A DNA stretch of 64,000 nucleotides, taken from the NCBI RefSeq assembly GCF_047730175.1, contig NZ_CP159833.1, forward strand, positions 372,001 to 436,000, written 5' to 3'. Of this stretch, positions 40,309 through 48,880 are shown piece after piece. Source of the DNA: Marifrigoribacter sp047730175. Lineage in GTDB: Bacteria; Bacteroidota; Bacteroidia; Flavobacteriales; Flavobacteriaceae. Both the position numbers and the translations under genes were made by a program. The notes under the pieces are model-generated. The model made no database searches and was not told the DNA's origin. It saw only the letters and a list, made by a program, of their open reading frames with translations. Position 1 is the first letter of the stretch. Every line of letters begins with the position of its first letter.

Positions 40309-41374
40309 TTCTTAAAAGATATACTGCTAATATTGCAAAGACAAAGTTTGGAAACCAAGTAGCTACTATTGGAGAAAAGTCACTTTCTTCAGCCATGGTT
40401 CCGAATATTTTATCGAAAAATATAAATGTCATACCAATACCTATTCCAATTGCTAGGTTTACTCCCATTCCTCCTCTTCTTTTAATTGAAGAAACTGCAA
40501 CAGCTATAATGGTAAGTATGTACGCAGATATTGGAAGACTCCATCGTTTATTACTAACAACTTCATATCTATTAATATAAGAAGATCCTCTCTTTTTTTC
40601 TCTGTCTATAAAATCATTTAATTCTGAATAATTTAAGGTTTCAGCTATATATTCTACTGGAGTTAAATCTTCCATTTCAAAAGCAAAAGTTGTATCTAGT
40701 TTTGGTTTACTTTCTAATATATCATTGTGTTCTCCTATGATCCGCTTTGTATAGTTTGAAAGCGTATAGGTTGAATCATTCTCATTAAATTTTATTCTTT
40801 TTGCTATTATTTTATAAATCATTTCATTCTCTTCAAAATGTTCTAACGTAAAATCATTTCCCGATTTTTTTGCTACATTAAAATAACTCACATAGATATA
40901 ATCATTATCATTGATCTGCCTATACACCTGGGCCCTTTCCCTATCTTGCTTCCCTCTGCTTAAATATTCATACTTAAACTCATTAAAACCCTTACTAGCT
41001 TTTGGGGCCAAATACATTCCTAAAACCAATCCTCCAATACAAACAATTGTTGCCCCTATAATATAAGGTCTTAAAAATCTATAAAAAGAAACACCACTAC
41101 TTAAAAATGCAATTATCTCTGTGTTGTTTGCCAACTTTGAAGTAAACCAAATAACCGATAAGAATAAAAATAATGGAAATAATAAGTTTGCAAAATAGAT
41201 CGTAAAATCATAAAAATATTTAAGTACGATCATAAAGGGCACCTCGTTCTCAAGTATTTTATCAATTTTTTCAGCAAGGTGAACTGTAATACCAATTGGA
41301 ATAAAAAGTAAAAGCAGTAAGGCGAAAGTACCTAAGTATTTTTTTAAAATATATCTATCTAGAATGCTAAGCAT
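40295..41374 (-). CDS. LptF/LptG-family permease (YjgP/YjgQ)
   Basis: A 359-residue inner-membrane protein of the LPS-export permease family, with three helices at each end around a periplasmic domain (about 120-265). The opening LSILDRYILKKYLGTFALLLLLF and the KLANNTEIIAFLSSGVSFYRFLRPYII region are typical. It would form the ABC channel for LPS transport with LptB. LptF or LptG cannot be told apart by eye; the single-gene context next to tgt is usual in flavobacteria. It is 23 bases after tgt and overlaps the EamA gene. Confidence 0.88.
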   Translation of the reverse strand: MLSILDRYILKKYLGTFALLLLLFIPIGITVHLAEKIDKILENEVPFMIVLKYFYDFTIYFANLLFPLFLFLSVIWFTSKLANNTEIIAFLSSGVSFYRFLRPYIIGATIVCIGGLVLGMYLAPKASKGFNEFKYEYLSRGKQDRERAQVYRQINDNDYIYVSYFNVAKKSGNDFTLEHFEENEMIYKIIAKRIKFNENDSTYTLSNYTKRIIGEHNDILESKPKLDTTFAFEMEDLTPVEYIAETLNYSELNDFIDREKKRGSSYINRYEVVSNKRWSLPISAYILTIIAVAVSSIKRRGGMGVNLAIGIGIGMTFIFFDKIFGTMAEESDFSPIVATWFPNFVFAILAVYLLRNAKR

Positions 41375-41397
41375 ATAGGAGTTTAAATTTTATTGGC

Positions 41398-42528
41398 TTA
41401 TAACCTTTTATCCATTTGTTTAACCATTATACTTTTCCAAGTACTAAAGTCACCCGCTAATATATGCTTTCTAGCTTCACGAACCAACCATAAATAAAAG
41501 CCTAAATTGTGTATCGTTGCAATTTGTCTTCCCAACATTTCATTCACGGTAAAAAGGTGTCTTAAGTATGCTTTACTATAAGCGGTATCGACCCAAGTAA
41601 TATTCATTTCATCAATGGCAGAAAAATCATCTTCCCATTTTTTATTTTTTATATTAATGGTTCCATGTGCTGTAAAAAGCATTCCATTTCTTCCATTTCG
41701 AGTAGGCATTACACAATCGAACATATCGATTCCTAAAGCAATGTTTTCAAGAATATTAATTGGAGTACCTACTCCCATTAGGTATCTTGGTTTATCCTTT
41801 GGAAGTATTGCCGTGACAACTTCTGTCATTTCGTACATTTCATCCGCAGGTTCTCCTACTGAAAGCCCTCCTATCGCATTTCCTTCGGCTCCAACTGAAG
41901 CAATATATTCAGCAGATTGCTTTCTTAAATCCTTATAGGTACTACCTTGTACTATTGGAAAAAACGTTTGATTATAATCGTATTTTAAAGGTGTTTTCTC
42001 TAAGTGTTTCATACAACGATCTAGCCATCTATGAGTCATATGCATTGATCTTTTTGCATAATTGTATTCGCAAGGATATGGCGTACATTCATCGAAAGCC
42101 ATAATTATATCTGCTCCTATAGAACGTTGAACTTCCATTACATTTTCTGGAGTAAAAACATGATAGCTTCCATCGATATGTGACTTAAATTTAACTCCCT
42201 CTTCTTTTATTTTTCGATTAGATGAAAGTGAATATACCTGATATCCACCACTATCGGTTAAAATATTACCTTCCCAATTCATAAATTTATGAATACCTCC
42301 AGCTTTTTCAAGAATAGGAACTCCGGGGCGTAAATAAAGATGATAGGTGTTTCCTAAAATAATATCTGGCTTTATATCTTCTTTTAATTCACGTTGATGT
42401 ACACCCTTAACTGTAGCAACAGTACCTACTGGCATAAAAATTGGAGTTTCTACAATTCCATGATCTAATGTAATTGTTCCCGCTCTAGCTTGACTTGCTA
42501 TGTCAGTTGATTCTAATTTAAATTGCAT
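41398..42528 (-). CDS. tgt: tRNA-guanine transglycosylase (queuine tRNA-ribosyltransferase)
   Basis: Swaps G34 for a queuine precursor (preQ1) in tRNAs with GUN anticodons. 376 residues, normal length. The substrate pocket shows LTDSGGYQVYSLS near residue 92, the catalytic Asp region is MFDCVMPTRNGRNG near 265-278, and NAIGGLSVGEP is present. The usual C-terminal zinc site CxCxxC...H is absent: where it should be there is DEMNITWVDTAYSKAYLRHL. First gene of an operon with the LptG-like permease and EamA transporter. A TATCTTTG box on minus lies at 42567-42574. Confidence 0.95.
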   Translation of the reverse strand: MQFKLESTDIASQARAGTITLDHGIVETPIFMPVGTVATVKGVHQRELKEDIKPDIILGNTYHLYLRPGVPILEKAGGIHKFMNWEGNILTDSGGYQVYSLSSNRKIKEEGVKFKSHIDGSYHVFTPENVMEVQRSIGADIIMAFDECTPYPCEYNYAKRSMHMTHRWLDRCMKHLEKTPLKYDYNQTFFPIVQGSTYKDLRKQSAEYIASVGAEGNAIGGLSVGEPADEMYEMTEVVTAILPKDKPRYLMGVGTPINILENIALGIDMFDCVMPTRNGRNGMLFTAHGTINIKNKKWEDDFSAIDEMNITWVDTAYSKAYLRHLFTVNEMLGRQIATIHNLGFYLWLVREARKHILAGDFSTWKSIMVKQMDKRL

Positions 42529-42677
42529 TCGCTTAATTTATTTACTTGCATTTTTGCAAACGGTTACAAAGATAAAATGATTTGTGAATTTGATTGGATA
42601 TTTTTCAATTTATAGGAATACTTTATAATTCTGTTAACAAAACAACCAAATCGTTGATAACTGACGAGTATATGATT

Positions 42678-42707
42678 TTGTTCAACTTTTTCAAAAGGCT
42701 ACTTTTG
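42678..42707 (+). promoter_or_regulatory. Promoter of the split transketolase genes
   Basis: TTG (42678-42680), 19-bp spacer and TACTTTTG (42700-42707), giving a start near 42714 and a leader of about 16 bases. Confidence 0.75.
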
Positions 42708-42729
42708 AAGCAGAAAAATTTCAAAAAAA

Positions 42730-43575
42730 ATGACTGATTATAAATACCTTGAAGATTTAGTAACTCAAGTTCGAAGAGACATTTTAAGACAGGTTCACAA
42801 AGTAAATTCAGGACACCCTGGAGGTTCATTAGGCTGTGCAGAGTTCTTTGTTTCATTATTCCAAGAAATCATGGATAGAAATGATACGTTCTCAATGGAT
42901 GGAAAAGATGAAGATTTATTCTTTCTATCCAATGGTCATATCTCCCCTGTTTTTTATAGTGTTTTAGCACGTTCTGGATATTTTCCAGTAGATGAATTGA
43001 ATACATTTAGATTACTAAACACAAGATTACAAGGACATCCAACAACCCATGAAGGTTTGCCTGGAATCCGAATAGCATCTGGATCATTAGGTCAAGGAAT
43101 TTCGGTTGCTTTAGGGGCAGCACAATCTAAAAAACTTAATAATGACTCACATCTAATTTATACCCTTTGTGGAGATGGAGAGTTACAAGAGGGGCAAAAC
43201 TGGGAAGCTATAATGTATGCAGCTGGTAATAAAGTAGATAATTTAATTGTTACCATAGATTTTAATGGACAACAAATTGATGGATCTACTGATACTGTTC
43301 TTCCTTTAGGGAATTTAAGAGCTAAGTTTGAAGCTTTTGGATGGGATGTATTAGATATAGAAGATGGAAATAATCTTGAATCGATTATTAAAGGAATGGG
43401 GCAGGCTAAAGAAAAAACTGGTAAAGGAAAACCTGTTTGTGTTCTTTTACATACAGTAATGGGTAATGGTGTAGATTTTATGATGCACACTCATGCTTGG
43501 CATGGTAAAGCTCCAAATGATGATCAGCTAGAGATTGCATTGGAACAGAATCAAGAAACTCTTGGAGACTATTAA
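42730..43575 (+). CDS. Transketolase, N-terminal subunit
   Basis: The thiamine-diphosphate-binding half of transketolase as a separate 281-residue protein. It shows SGHPGGSLGCAEFFVSLF near residue 27 and the ThDP/Mg motif GDGELQEGQNWEAIMYAAGNK near 143, with the metal-binding Asn in TIDFNG. It functions in the non-oxidative pentose phosphate pathway together with the product of the next gene, 45 bases downstream. Split transketolases are standard in several phyla including flavobacteria, so this is not a broken gene. Confidence 0.95.
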   Translation: MTDYKYLEDLVTQVRRDILRQVHKVNSGHPGGSLGCAEFFVSLFQEIMDRNDTFSMDGKDEDLFFLSNGHISPVFYSVLARSGYFPVDELNTFRLLNTRLQGHPTTHEGLPGIRIASGSLGQGISVALGAAQSKKLNNDSHLIYTLCGDGELQEGQNWEAIMYAAGNKVDNLIVTIDFNGQQIDGSTDTVLPLGNLRAKFEAFGWDVLDIEDGNNLESIIKGMGQAKEKTGKGKPVCVLLHTVMGNGVDFMMHTHAWHGKAPNDDQLEIALEQNQETLGDY

Positions 43576-43620
43576 AAAAAAAATTAAATTTTTAAAAATA
43601 CCTGTTTACTCGGGCATATT

Positions 43621-44574
43621 ATGAAAAAATATATTGACAGTGGTAAAAAAGATACTCGATCTGGTTTTGGAGCTGGATTAACCGAATTAGGAGCATCCAA
43701 TCCTAATGTAGTTGCACTTTGTGCAGATTTAATTGGTTCTCTTAAAATGGATGATTTTAAAAAAAATCATCCTGAACGATTTTTTCAGATTGGGATTGCT
43801 GAAGCAAATATGATGGGAATTGCAGCGGGAATGACTATTGGAGGGAAAATTCCTTTTACTGGTACTTTTGCTAATTTTTCGACAGGAAGAGTATATGATC
43901 AAATTCGACAAAGTATTGCATACAGTAATAAAAATGTGAAAATTTGTGCTTCACATGCTGGGCTTACTTTAGGAGAAGACGGTGCTACGCATCAAATTCT
44001 TGAAGATATTGGCTTAATGAAAATGTTACCTGGAATGACCGTTATTAATACGTGTGATTTCAATCAAACAAAAGCAGCGACTTTAGCAATTGCAGAACAT
44101 AATGGCCCTGTATACTTGCGATTTGGAAGACCTAAAGTTGCTAATTTTACTGATGAAAATCAATTGTTTGAAATAGGAAAAGCAGTTCATTTACTAGAAG
44201 GTACTGATGTAACGATCGTTGCAACAGGGCATTTAGTTTGGGAAGCATTAGAAGCTGCTGAAACTTTGAATAAACAAGGAATTTCTGCAGATGTAGTTAA
44301 TATTCATACTATTAAACCACTAGATGATAGCGCTATTTTAAAAAGCGTTGCAAAAACGGGTTGCATTGTTACTGCTGAAGAACATAATTTTTTAGGTGGA
44401 TTAGGAGAAAGTGTGGCTCGAGTTTTAGCCTTAAATGATCCAAAACCTCAAGAATTTATAGCTACTCAAGATACTTTTGGGGAGTCTGGAACACCAGAAC
44501 AACTAATGGAAAAATACGGCTTAAATGCTGATGCAATTGTAAAAGCTTCTTTAAAAGTTATTTCTAGAAAATAA
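43621..44574 (+). CDS. Transketolase, C-terminal subunit
   Basis: A 317-residue protein with the pyrimidine-binding and C-terminal transketolase domains. Conserved blocks: RFFQIGIAEANMMGIAAG (catalytic Glu near residue 60), SHAGLTLGEDGATHQILED near 120 and a C-terminal domain from about 190 (VTIVATGHLVWEALEAAE). It pairs with the N-terminal subunit encoded just upstream. A terminator follows the gene. Confidence 0.95.
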   Translation: MKKYIDSGKKDTRSGFGAGLTELGASNPNVVALCADLIGSLKMDDFKKNHPERFFQIGIAEANMMGIAAGMTIGGKIPFTGTFANFSTGRVYDQIRQSIAYSNKNVKICASHAGLTLGEDGATHQILEDIGLMKMLPGMTVINTCDFNQTKAATLAIAEHNGPVYLRFGRPKVANFTDENQLFEIGKAVHLLEGTDVTIVATGHLVWEALEAAETLNKQGISADVVNIHTIKPLDDSAILKSVAKTGCIVTAEEHNFLGGLGESVARVLALNDPKPQEFIATQDTFGESGTPEQLMEKYGLNADAIVKASLKVISRK

Positions 44575-44590
44575 TAATTGCATCTATAAA

Positions 44591-44629
44591 ATAAAAAAAC
44601 CTCTTAATAATTATTAAGAGGTTTTTTTA
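44591..44629. terminator. Bidirectional terminator after transketolase
   Basis: AAAACCTCTTAATAA-TTATTAAGAGGTTTTTTT hairpin with A-run and T-run sides, between convergent genes. Confidence 0.9.
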
Positions 44630-44646
44630 TGGATATTATTTTACAA

Positions 44647-45747
44647 CTAACTATTATCTGTATCTAAATAATCTGGCGTACCATCACCATCTGTATCTGT
44701 TAATGTTATTGTAGTTATTGTTCTTATGATTTGTCCTTCATCATTTTCTTCTTCTTCTCTATCAATCTCATATTCATTTGAAGCTAATACAGGGTCAGAT
44801 TCTCCATTCGTTACATTTACAACATAATCTTGAGTAACTATTTCATCTACAGTTAAAGTACCATCATTATCATCATCTGGATCTACAAAGTTCGGAAAAC
44901 CATCACTATCAGTGTCATCATCTTCTTCAAGTCCATTTCCATTTACATCTTCTAATAAAGAATACACAGTATCACCATCTTGATCACCAACATCTACTTG
45001 AAACAATTTGAATGTAAATATTAACTGATTATAAGATCCTATTCCAGATCCAGGAGGTGGAGAGGAAAAATATGCCAAGCCAGAAGGTATAAACATAACT
45101 CCTACTCCAAAATCTTCAGAATACGTTACAGTACCATCGGGTTGTTCCATTGCTTCACTAGTTGCAGCTTTAAACTCAATCATGGTATCTTGAAAACCAT
45201 CAACTAATTGAGTTAAATCAAATCGAACTGGTGTAACTGCTGCATCAAAAAGGTTGGTTGGGTACACTTCTTTTAAATCATTATTATCAACAACACCGTC
45301 ATTATTTTCATCTACATCAGACAAGATTGAATTTGAAGTTAGTGCTCTTCCTTCATAGGTTATCGTACATAGATCTGGGAAAGAAGCCCCATCACCATCA
45401 CCTTCTATTGCTGAAAGGTAATATAATGTATAGCTAACATTATCTTCAAATCTATCACTTACTGTTTTTGAAGAAACTTGATCCATTAAAGGAGTTTTAG
45501 TCGCATTTTCTCCAGCTAGTGTATCAATAACTACTGCGTAATCAAAACCAGCAGGTGGATTTACAAACTCTTCATAGTTATAAAAATGAGTTTCTAAATA
45601 CGTTTCAATCATTAATTGAGCATTAACAGCTTCCTCTCCTCTATCAAGCTCCGGTACTGTAATTACACCATCATCATCTTTTTTACAAGAAATAATAGTA
45701 AGAAATGCCAATGTTATTATAGGTAATAAAAAATATACTTTCTTCAT
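44647..45747 (-). CDS. FKBP-like lipoprotein with calcium-binding type 3 repeats
   Basis: A 366-residue lipoprotein (signal FLTIISCKKDDD, Cys at 21). The middle (about 85-255) resembles a divergent FKBP-type isomerase (VSYTLYYLSAIEGDGDG, FGVGVMFIPSGLAYFSSPPPGSGI, LIFTFKLFQVD). The C-terminal 110 residues are very acidic with thrombospondin type 3-like loops: DVGDQDGDTVYSLLEDVNGNGL, DDDTDSDGFPNFVDPDDDNDG and DTDGDGTPDYLD. Such tails bind calcium and serve as stalks. Likely periplasmic or on the outer membrane. Whether the isomerase site is active is unclear. Single gene. Confidence 0.75.
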   Translation of the reverse strand: MKKVYFLLPIITLAFLTIISCKKDDDGVITVPELDRGEEAVNAQLMIETYLETHFYNYEEFVNPPAGFDYAVVIDTLAGENATKTPLMDQVSSKTVSDRFEDNVSYTLYYLSAIEGDGDGASFPDLCTITYEGRALTSNSILSDVDENNDGVVDNNDLKEVYPTNLFDAAVTPVRFDLTQLVDGFQDTMIEFKAATSEAMEQPDGTVTYSEDFGVGVMFIPSGLAYFSSPPPGSGIGSYNQLIFTFKLFQVDVGDQDGDTVYSLLEDVNGNGLEEDDDTDSDGFPNFVDPDDDNDGTLTVDEIVTQDYVVNVTNGESDPVLASNEYEIDREEEENDEGQIIRTITTITLTDTDGDGTPDYLDTDNS

Positions 45748-45823
45748 CTTAAATTTTTATGGCTGCAAGATACAATTTTCTTTATTTTTGTTAAATAGAT
45801 TAACGTTTTTTAAGCAGAATTTT

Positions 45824-46204
45824 ATGAGAGTAGACAAATATTTATGGTGTATCCGTTATTTTAAGTCTAGAAGCCTTGCAACTCAAGCTTGCAAAAAAGG
45901 AGCCGTCCGTATTAACGGTACTATAATTAAAGCTTCGAGAGAAGTTTTTCCTTCAGATAAAATTGTAGTAAGAAAAAACCAAATAAACTACGAAATAGAA
46001 GTTCTAGATCTACCTAAAAGCAGACTTGGCGCTAAACTAGTAGACTTATACAGAAAAGACATTACTCCTAAAGAAGCTTTTGCAAATAGCGAATTACTAA
46101 AATTTGCAAAAGATCATTATCGTAAAAGAGGAACAGGAAGACCTTCTAAAAAAGACCGAAGAGATATTGATGATTTTACTAAACCTGATGGAGAAGAAGA
46201 ATAA
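45824..46204 (+). CDS. S4-domain RNA-binding protein, HslR/RqcP-like
   Basis: A 126-residue basic protein. The S4 domain is at the N-terminus, MRVDKYLWCIRYFKSRSLATQACKKG followed by VRINGTIIKASREV. The frame is open from 45788, but a TATTTTTG -10-like box at 45783-45790 overlaps that ATG, so ATG 45824, which matches the family, is chosen. Relatives bind stalled 50S-tRNA complexes (Hsp15) or act in ribosome quality control (RqcP). The lysine/arginine-rich tail (RKRGTGRPSKKDRRD) is an additional RNA-binding element. Followed 34 bases later by a phosphoribosyltransferase gene. Confidence 0.88.
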   Translation: MRVDKYLWCIRYFKSRSLATQACKKGAVRINGTIIKASREVFPSDKIVVRKNQINYEIEVLDLPKSRLGAKLVDLYRKDITPKEAFANSELLKFAKDHYRKRGTGRPSKKDRRDIDDFTKPDGEEE

Positions 46205-46238
46205 ATTGATTTGTATATTTGATTAAAATATAGATTCT

Positions 46239-46742
46239 ATGACCGCATCTGATACTATTATTCTCGATAAAACTCAAATTTCACATAAATTAAGACGAAT
46301 TGCATATCAAATTTATGAAAGCAATACAAAGGAAGAAGAGATTGTGATTGCTGGAATTTATGAAAACGGTTATATTCTTGCCAAGAAATTAAAAACGATT
46401 GTTGAATCAATTTCTCCATTAAAAGTGAATCTCTGTAAGGTTATTATCGATAAAAAGAAACCTACAAATGACATAGAAACCTCTATTAAGTCTGAAAACT
46501 ATATGAATAAATCTATTGTTTTAGTAGACGATGTATTGCATTCTGGAACTACCTTAATATATGGCGTTAAGCATTTCCTTGAGGTTCCGATTAAAAAAAT
46601 TAAAACGGTAGTTCTTGTAGATAGAAATCATAAAAATTTTCCAATCAAAGCAGATTTCAAGGGGATTTCATTATCGACTTCGCTCAATGAAAATGTAGCT
46701 GTTGTTTTTGAAAAGAACAATTATTATGCTTTACTAGAATAG
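46239..46742 (+). CDS. Phosphoribosyltransferase family protein, PyrR-like
   Basis: A 167-residue type I phosphoribosyltransferase. The PRPP-binding loop is IVLVDDVLHSGTTLIYG near residues 91-107, and EIVIAGIYENGYILAKKL supplies the pyrophosphate loop. Length and VLVDRNHKNFPIKADFKGISLST fit PyrR, the uracil phosphoribosyltransferase or RNA-binding attenuator of pyr operons; a HPRT role is possible. A TATATTTG box at 46214-46221 is just upstream. The stop overlaps the convergent aroK end by 9 bases. Confidence 0.82.
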   Translation: MTASDTIILDKTQISHKLRRIAYQIYESNTKEEEIVIAGIYENGYILAKKLKTIVESISPLKVNLCKVIIDKKKPTNDIETSIKSENYMNKSIVLVDDVLHSGTTLIYGVKHFLEVPIKKIKTVVLVDRNHKNFPIKADFKGISLSTSLNENVAVVFEKNNYYALLE

Positions 46743-47255
46743 CTTCATTATTATCTCCTCAACAATTTCATGAATTGATTTTTCATCTACGGCTACAATT
46801 AAAGAAGATTGATTATAATAGTAAGTTCTTTCAAATAGATGTTTTCTTATAAAATCATTTAAGCTTACTTTATTTTCAAGATGTGCAATTAAGGGTCGGT
46901 GCGATTTTTCTTTAAATAATCGATTTGTTAACACCTTAACGGGTGCTTTAAGGTAAATTGTTATTACTTCATCATCATTATTTAGATCATTCATTAAATT
47001 ACCATAACAAGGAGTACCTCCACCTGTGGATATAATTATTTTTTTTGAATCAGCAATTGCCTCTTTTAATGTTGTTATTTCTTTATTTCTGAAATAAATT
47101 TCTCCTTTTTCTGAAAATATTTCTGAAATCTTCTTCCCTTCATTCGTTTCAATTAAATGATCAAGATCTAGAAAAGGGCACGTTATTGTCTCAGCTAATT
47201 GCTGTCCAACTGCTGTTTTCCCTGATCCCATATAGCCAATTAATACAATTTTCAT
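46734..47255 (-). CDS. aroK: Shikimate kinase
   Basis: Phosphorylates shikimate in aromatic amino acid synthesis. 173 residues, normal length. Walker A GYMGSGKTAVGQQLA is at residues 7-21, the shikimate-binding DLDHLIE near 32, ISTGGGTPCY near 78 and the adenine-lid Arg in KSHRPLI near 117. Single gene, overlapping the convergent phosphoribosyltransferase gene by 9 bases. Confidence 0.95.
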   Translation of the reverse strand: MKIVLIGYMGSGKTAVGQQLAETITCPFLDLDHLIETNEGKKISEIFSEKGEIYFRNKEITTLKEAIADSKKIIISTGGGTPCYGNLMNDLNNDDEVITIYLKAPVKVLTNRLFKEKSHRPLIAHLENKVSLNDFIRKHLFERTYYYNQSSLIVAVDEKSIHEIVEEIIMKLF

Positions 47256-47326
47256 AAGAATATTTTACTGCTAAACCTTGATTGTTAAAGTGTTTTAAAT
47301 ATTTATCAAATTTAAAGTAAATACCT

Positions 47327-47357
47327 TTGAAAAATAAATATAATGATAGTATATTTG
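47327..47357 (+). promoter_or_regulatory. Promoter of tRNA-Lys
   Basis: TTG (47327-47329), 20-bp spacer and TATATTTG (47350-47357), about 50 bases upstream of the mature tRNA. Confidence 0.75.
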
Positions 47358-47409
47358 CACCCGCATTAAAGGATATATTGATTACAGATTGTAACAAATA
47401 TTAAAAAAT

Positions 47410-47482
47410 GATCTGATAGCTCAGTTGGTAGAGCATCTCCCTTTTAAGGAGAGGGTCCTGGGTTCGAGCCCCAGTCAGATCA
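47410..47482 (+). tRNA. tRNA-Lys (TTT anticodon)
   Basis: A 73-base cloverleaf. Acceptor GATCTGA/TCAGATC is perfect, the anticodon loop is CTTTTAA with TTT, and the T-loop is GGTTCGAGCCC. No encoded CCA. Confidence 0.96.
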
Positions 47483-47490
47483 CAAATCTC

Positions 47491-47525
47491 AAAAAAGTTA
47501 AGCTACAAAGTTTAACTTTTTTTTT
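47491..47525 (+). terminator. Terminator after tRNA-Lys
   Basis: AAAAGTTAA-GCTACAAAG-TTTAACTTTT hairpin followed by a long T-run, between two tRNA genes. The following tRNA-Leu therefore probably has its own promoter. Confidence 0.75.
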
Positions 47526-47562
47526 ACCCAAAAGTCACGTAATTTGACCACAGGTAAAATCT

Positions 47563-47646
47563 ACCCGAGTGCTGGAATTGGTAGACAGGCATGGTTGAGG
47601 GCCATGTGTTCTTTAGGATGTGTGGGTTCAAGTCCCATCTCGGGTA
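47563..47646 (+). tRNA. tRNA-Leu (GAG anticodon)
   Basis: An 84-base class II tRNA with long variable arm. Acceptor ACCCGAG/CTCGGGT is perfect, the anticodon loop is TTGAGGG with GAG, and the T-loop is GGTTCAAGTCC. Confidence 0.95.
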
Positions 47647-47675
47647 CTAATACCATTATAATATTAGAATGGTAT

Positions 47676-47706
47676 AAAAGCTGTCTTTATAGATGGCTTT
47701 TTTTAT
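47676..47706 (+). terminator. Terminator after tRNA-Leu
   Basis: AAAAGC(TGTC-TTTATA-GATG)GCTTTTTTT hairpin with T-run. It is preceded by a further small TACCATT/AATGGTA hairpin at 47651-47674. Confidence 0.7.
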
Positions 47707-47774
47707 ACAATGAAATAAAATATTTCTGGTATCATAATTGAATAACACATAGTATATTAATTTAAAATATAATT

Positions 47775-47966
47775 ATGAATACAGGAACAGTAAAATTTTT
47801 CAATGAAGCCAAAGGTTTTGGTTTTATCACTGAAGAAGGTTCAAACAGCGAACATTTTGTTCACATTACAGGAGTTAACGACGAAATTCGCGAAGGCGAT
47901 GAAGTTCAATTTGAACTCCAAGAAGGAAAAAAAGGATTAAACGCAGTCAATGTAACAGTTATCTAA
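47775..47966 (+). CDS. Cold-shock domain protein
   Basis: A 63-residue single cold-shock domain. It begins MNTGTVKFFNEAKGFGFITEE, with the RNP1 motif KGFGFI and the RNP2-like HFVHIT, and ends with the typical VQFELQEGKKGLNAVNV strand. It would bind single-stranded RNA or DNA as an RNA chaperone. Single gene with a strong terminator 25 bases after the stop. Confidence 0.95.
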   Translation: MNTGTVKFFNEAKGFGFITEEGSNSEHFVHITGVNDEIREGDEVQFELQEGKKGLNAVNVTVI

Positions 47967-47989
47967 TATATACTACCTATTTTTTAAAA

Positions 47990-48021
47990 AAGAAGCCTAT
48001 CCGTTTGGATAGGCTTTTTTA
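47990..48021 (+). terminator. Terminator of the cold-shock gene
   Basis: AAGCCTATCC-GTTT-GGATAGGCTT stem followed by six T. Confidence 0.9.
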
Positions 48022-48052
48022 GTATATTTACTTTTCATCTACTTTTTGACTT

Positions 48053-48880
48053 ATGCCCAACATACTCGTATCTTCTCAATGGTTAAAAGACCATCTAAGC
48101 AGTCCGAACTTAATCATTTTAGACGCTCACCTTCCTTCCAATACTTCAAAAATTGCTTCAACCCTAGAAGGTCTTCAAATTAAAAACGCACGTTTATTCG
48201 ATATTAAAAATACGTTTAGCGATCAAAATTCTGAGCTACCAAATACGCTTCCAAGTCCTAAATATTTTGAAACCTCTTGTAGAAGTATAGGAATCAATAA
48301 AGACAGTATAATTGTGGTGTATGATCAAATAGGAATATACACCAGTCCAAGAGTTTGGTGGATGTTTAAAACAATGGGGCATGATAATGTATATCTTCTA
48401 AACGGAGGACTTCCGGAATGGATATCTCAAGGTTTTGAAACAGAAGAAAAACAAAACGCTAGCTATGCCAAAGGGAATTTTAAAGCGCAATTGAATCCCA
48501 ACGCTGTAAAAAATTCTAATCAACTTTTAGAAAACTTAAACACAAATGAATTTACCGTGTTAGATGCTCGTTCCTCAGATCGATTTAAGGGAGAGAAAAA
48601 AGAACCGAGAGAAGGCTTGCGTAGTGGCTGTATTCCTAGTTCTATAAACCTACCTTTCACTGAAGTTTTAGAAAACGGTACATTTAAATCTGTAGCTGAG
48701 TTAAAAAATATTTTTAATTATTTAAAGCTAGACGAAAAAGAATTAATTTTTTCTTGTGGTTCTGGAATTACAGCCTGTATTACTTTAGTAGCAAGTGAAC
48801 TAATTTCAGAAAAGAAAACAGCTATTTATGATGGTTCTTGGACTGAATGGGGGCAAAATCATCAATTACCTATTGCCTAA
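48053..48880 (+). CDS. Sulfurtransferase with two rhodanese domains
   Basis: A 275-residue protein with two rhodanese domains: an inactive one (about 1-125, IILDAHLPSN, WWMFKTMGHDNVYLLNGGLPEW) and a catalytic one (about 155-275). The active loop CGSGITAC near residues 239-246 is the form of 3-mercaptopyruvate sulfurtransferases; thiosulfate sulfurtransferases usually have CRKGVT. It is a cytoplasmic protein with no signal peptide. Single gene; its end is adjacent to the convergent nitroreductase gene. Confidence 0.92.
   Translation: MPNILVSSQWLKDHLSSPNLIILDAHLPSNTSKIASTLEGLQIKNARLFDIKNTFSDQNSELPNTLPSPKYFETSCRSIGINKDSIIVVYDQIGIYTSPRVWWMFKTMGHDNVYLLNGGLPEWISQGFETEEKQNASYAKGNFKAQLNPNAVKNSNQLLENLNTNEFTVLDARSSDRFKGEKKEPREGLRSGCIPSSINLPFTEVLENGTFKSVAELKNIFNYLKLDEKELIFSCGSGITACITLVASELISEKKTAIYDGSWTEWGQNHQLPIA

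Noticed and set aside
42730..44574. Two transketolase halves read as a frameshifted gene
   Set aside because: The halves are separated by a 45-base gap with its own start, both ends are clean, and split transketolases are normal in this phylum.
47544..47741. 65-codon plus-strand frame
   Set aside because: It spans tRNA-Leu and its terminator; no independent coding signal.
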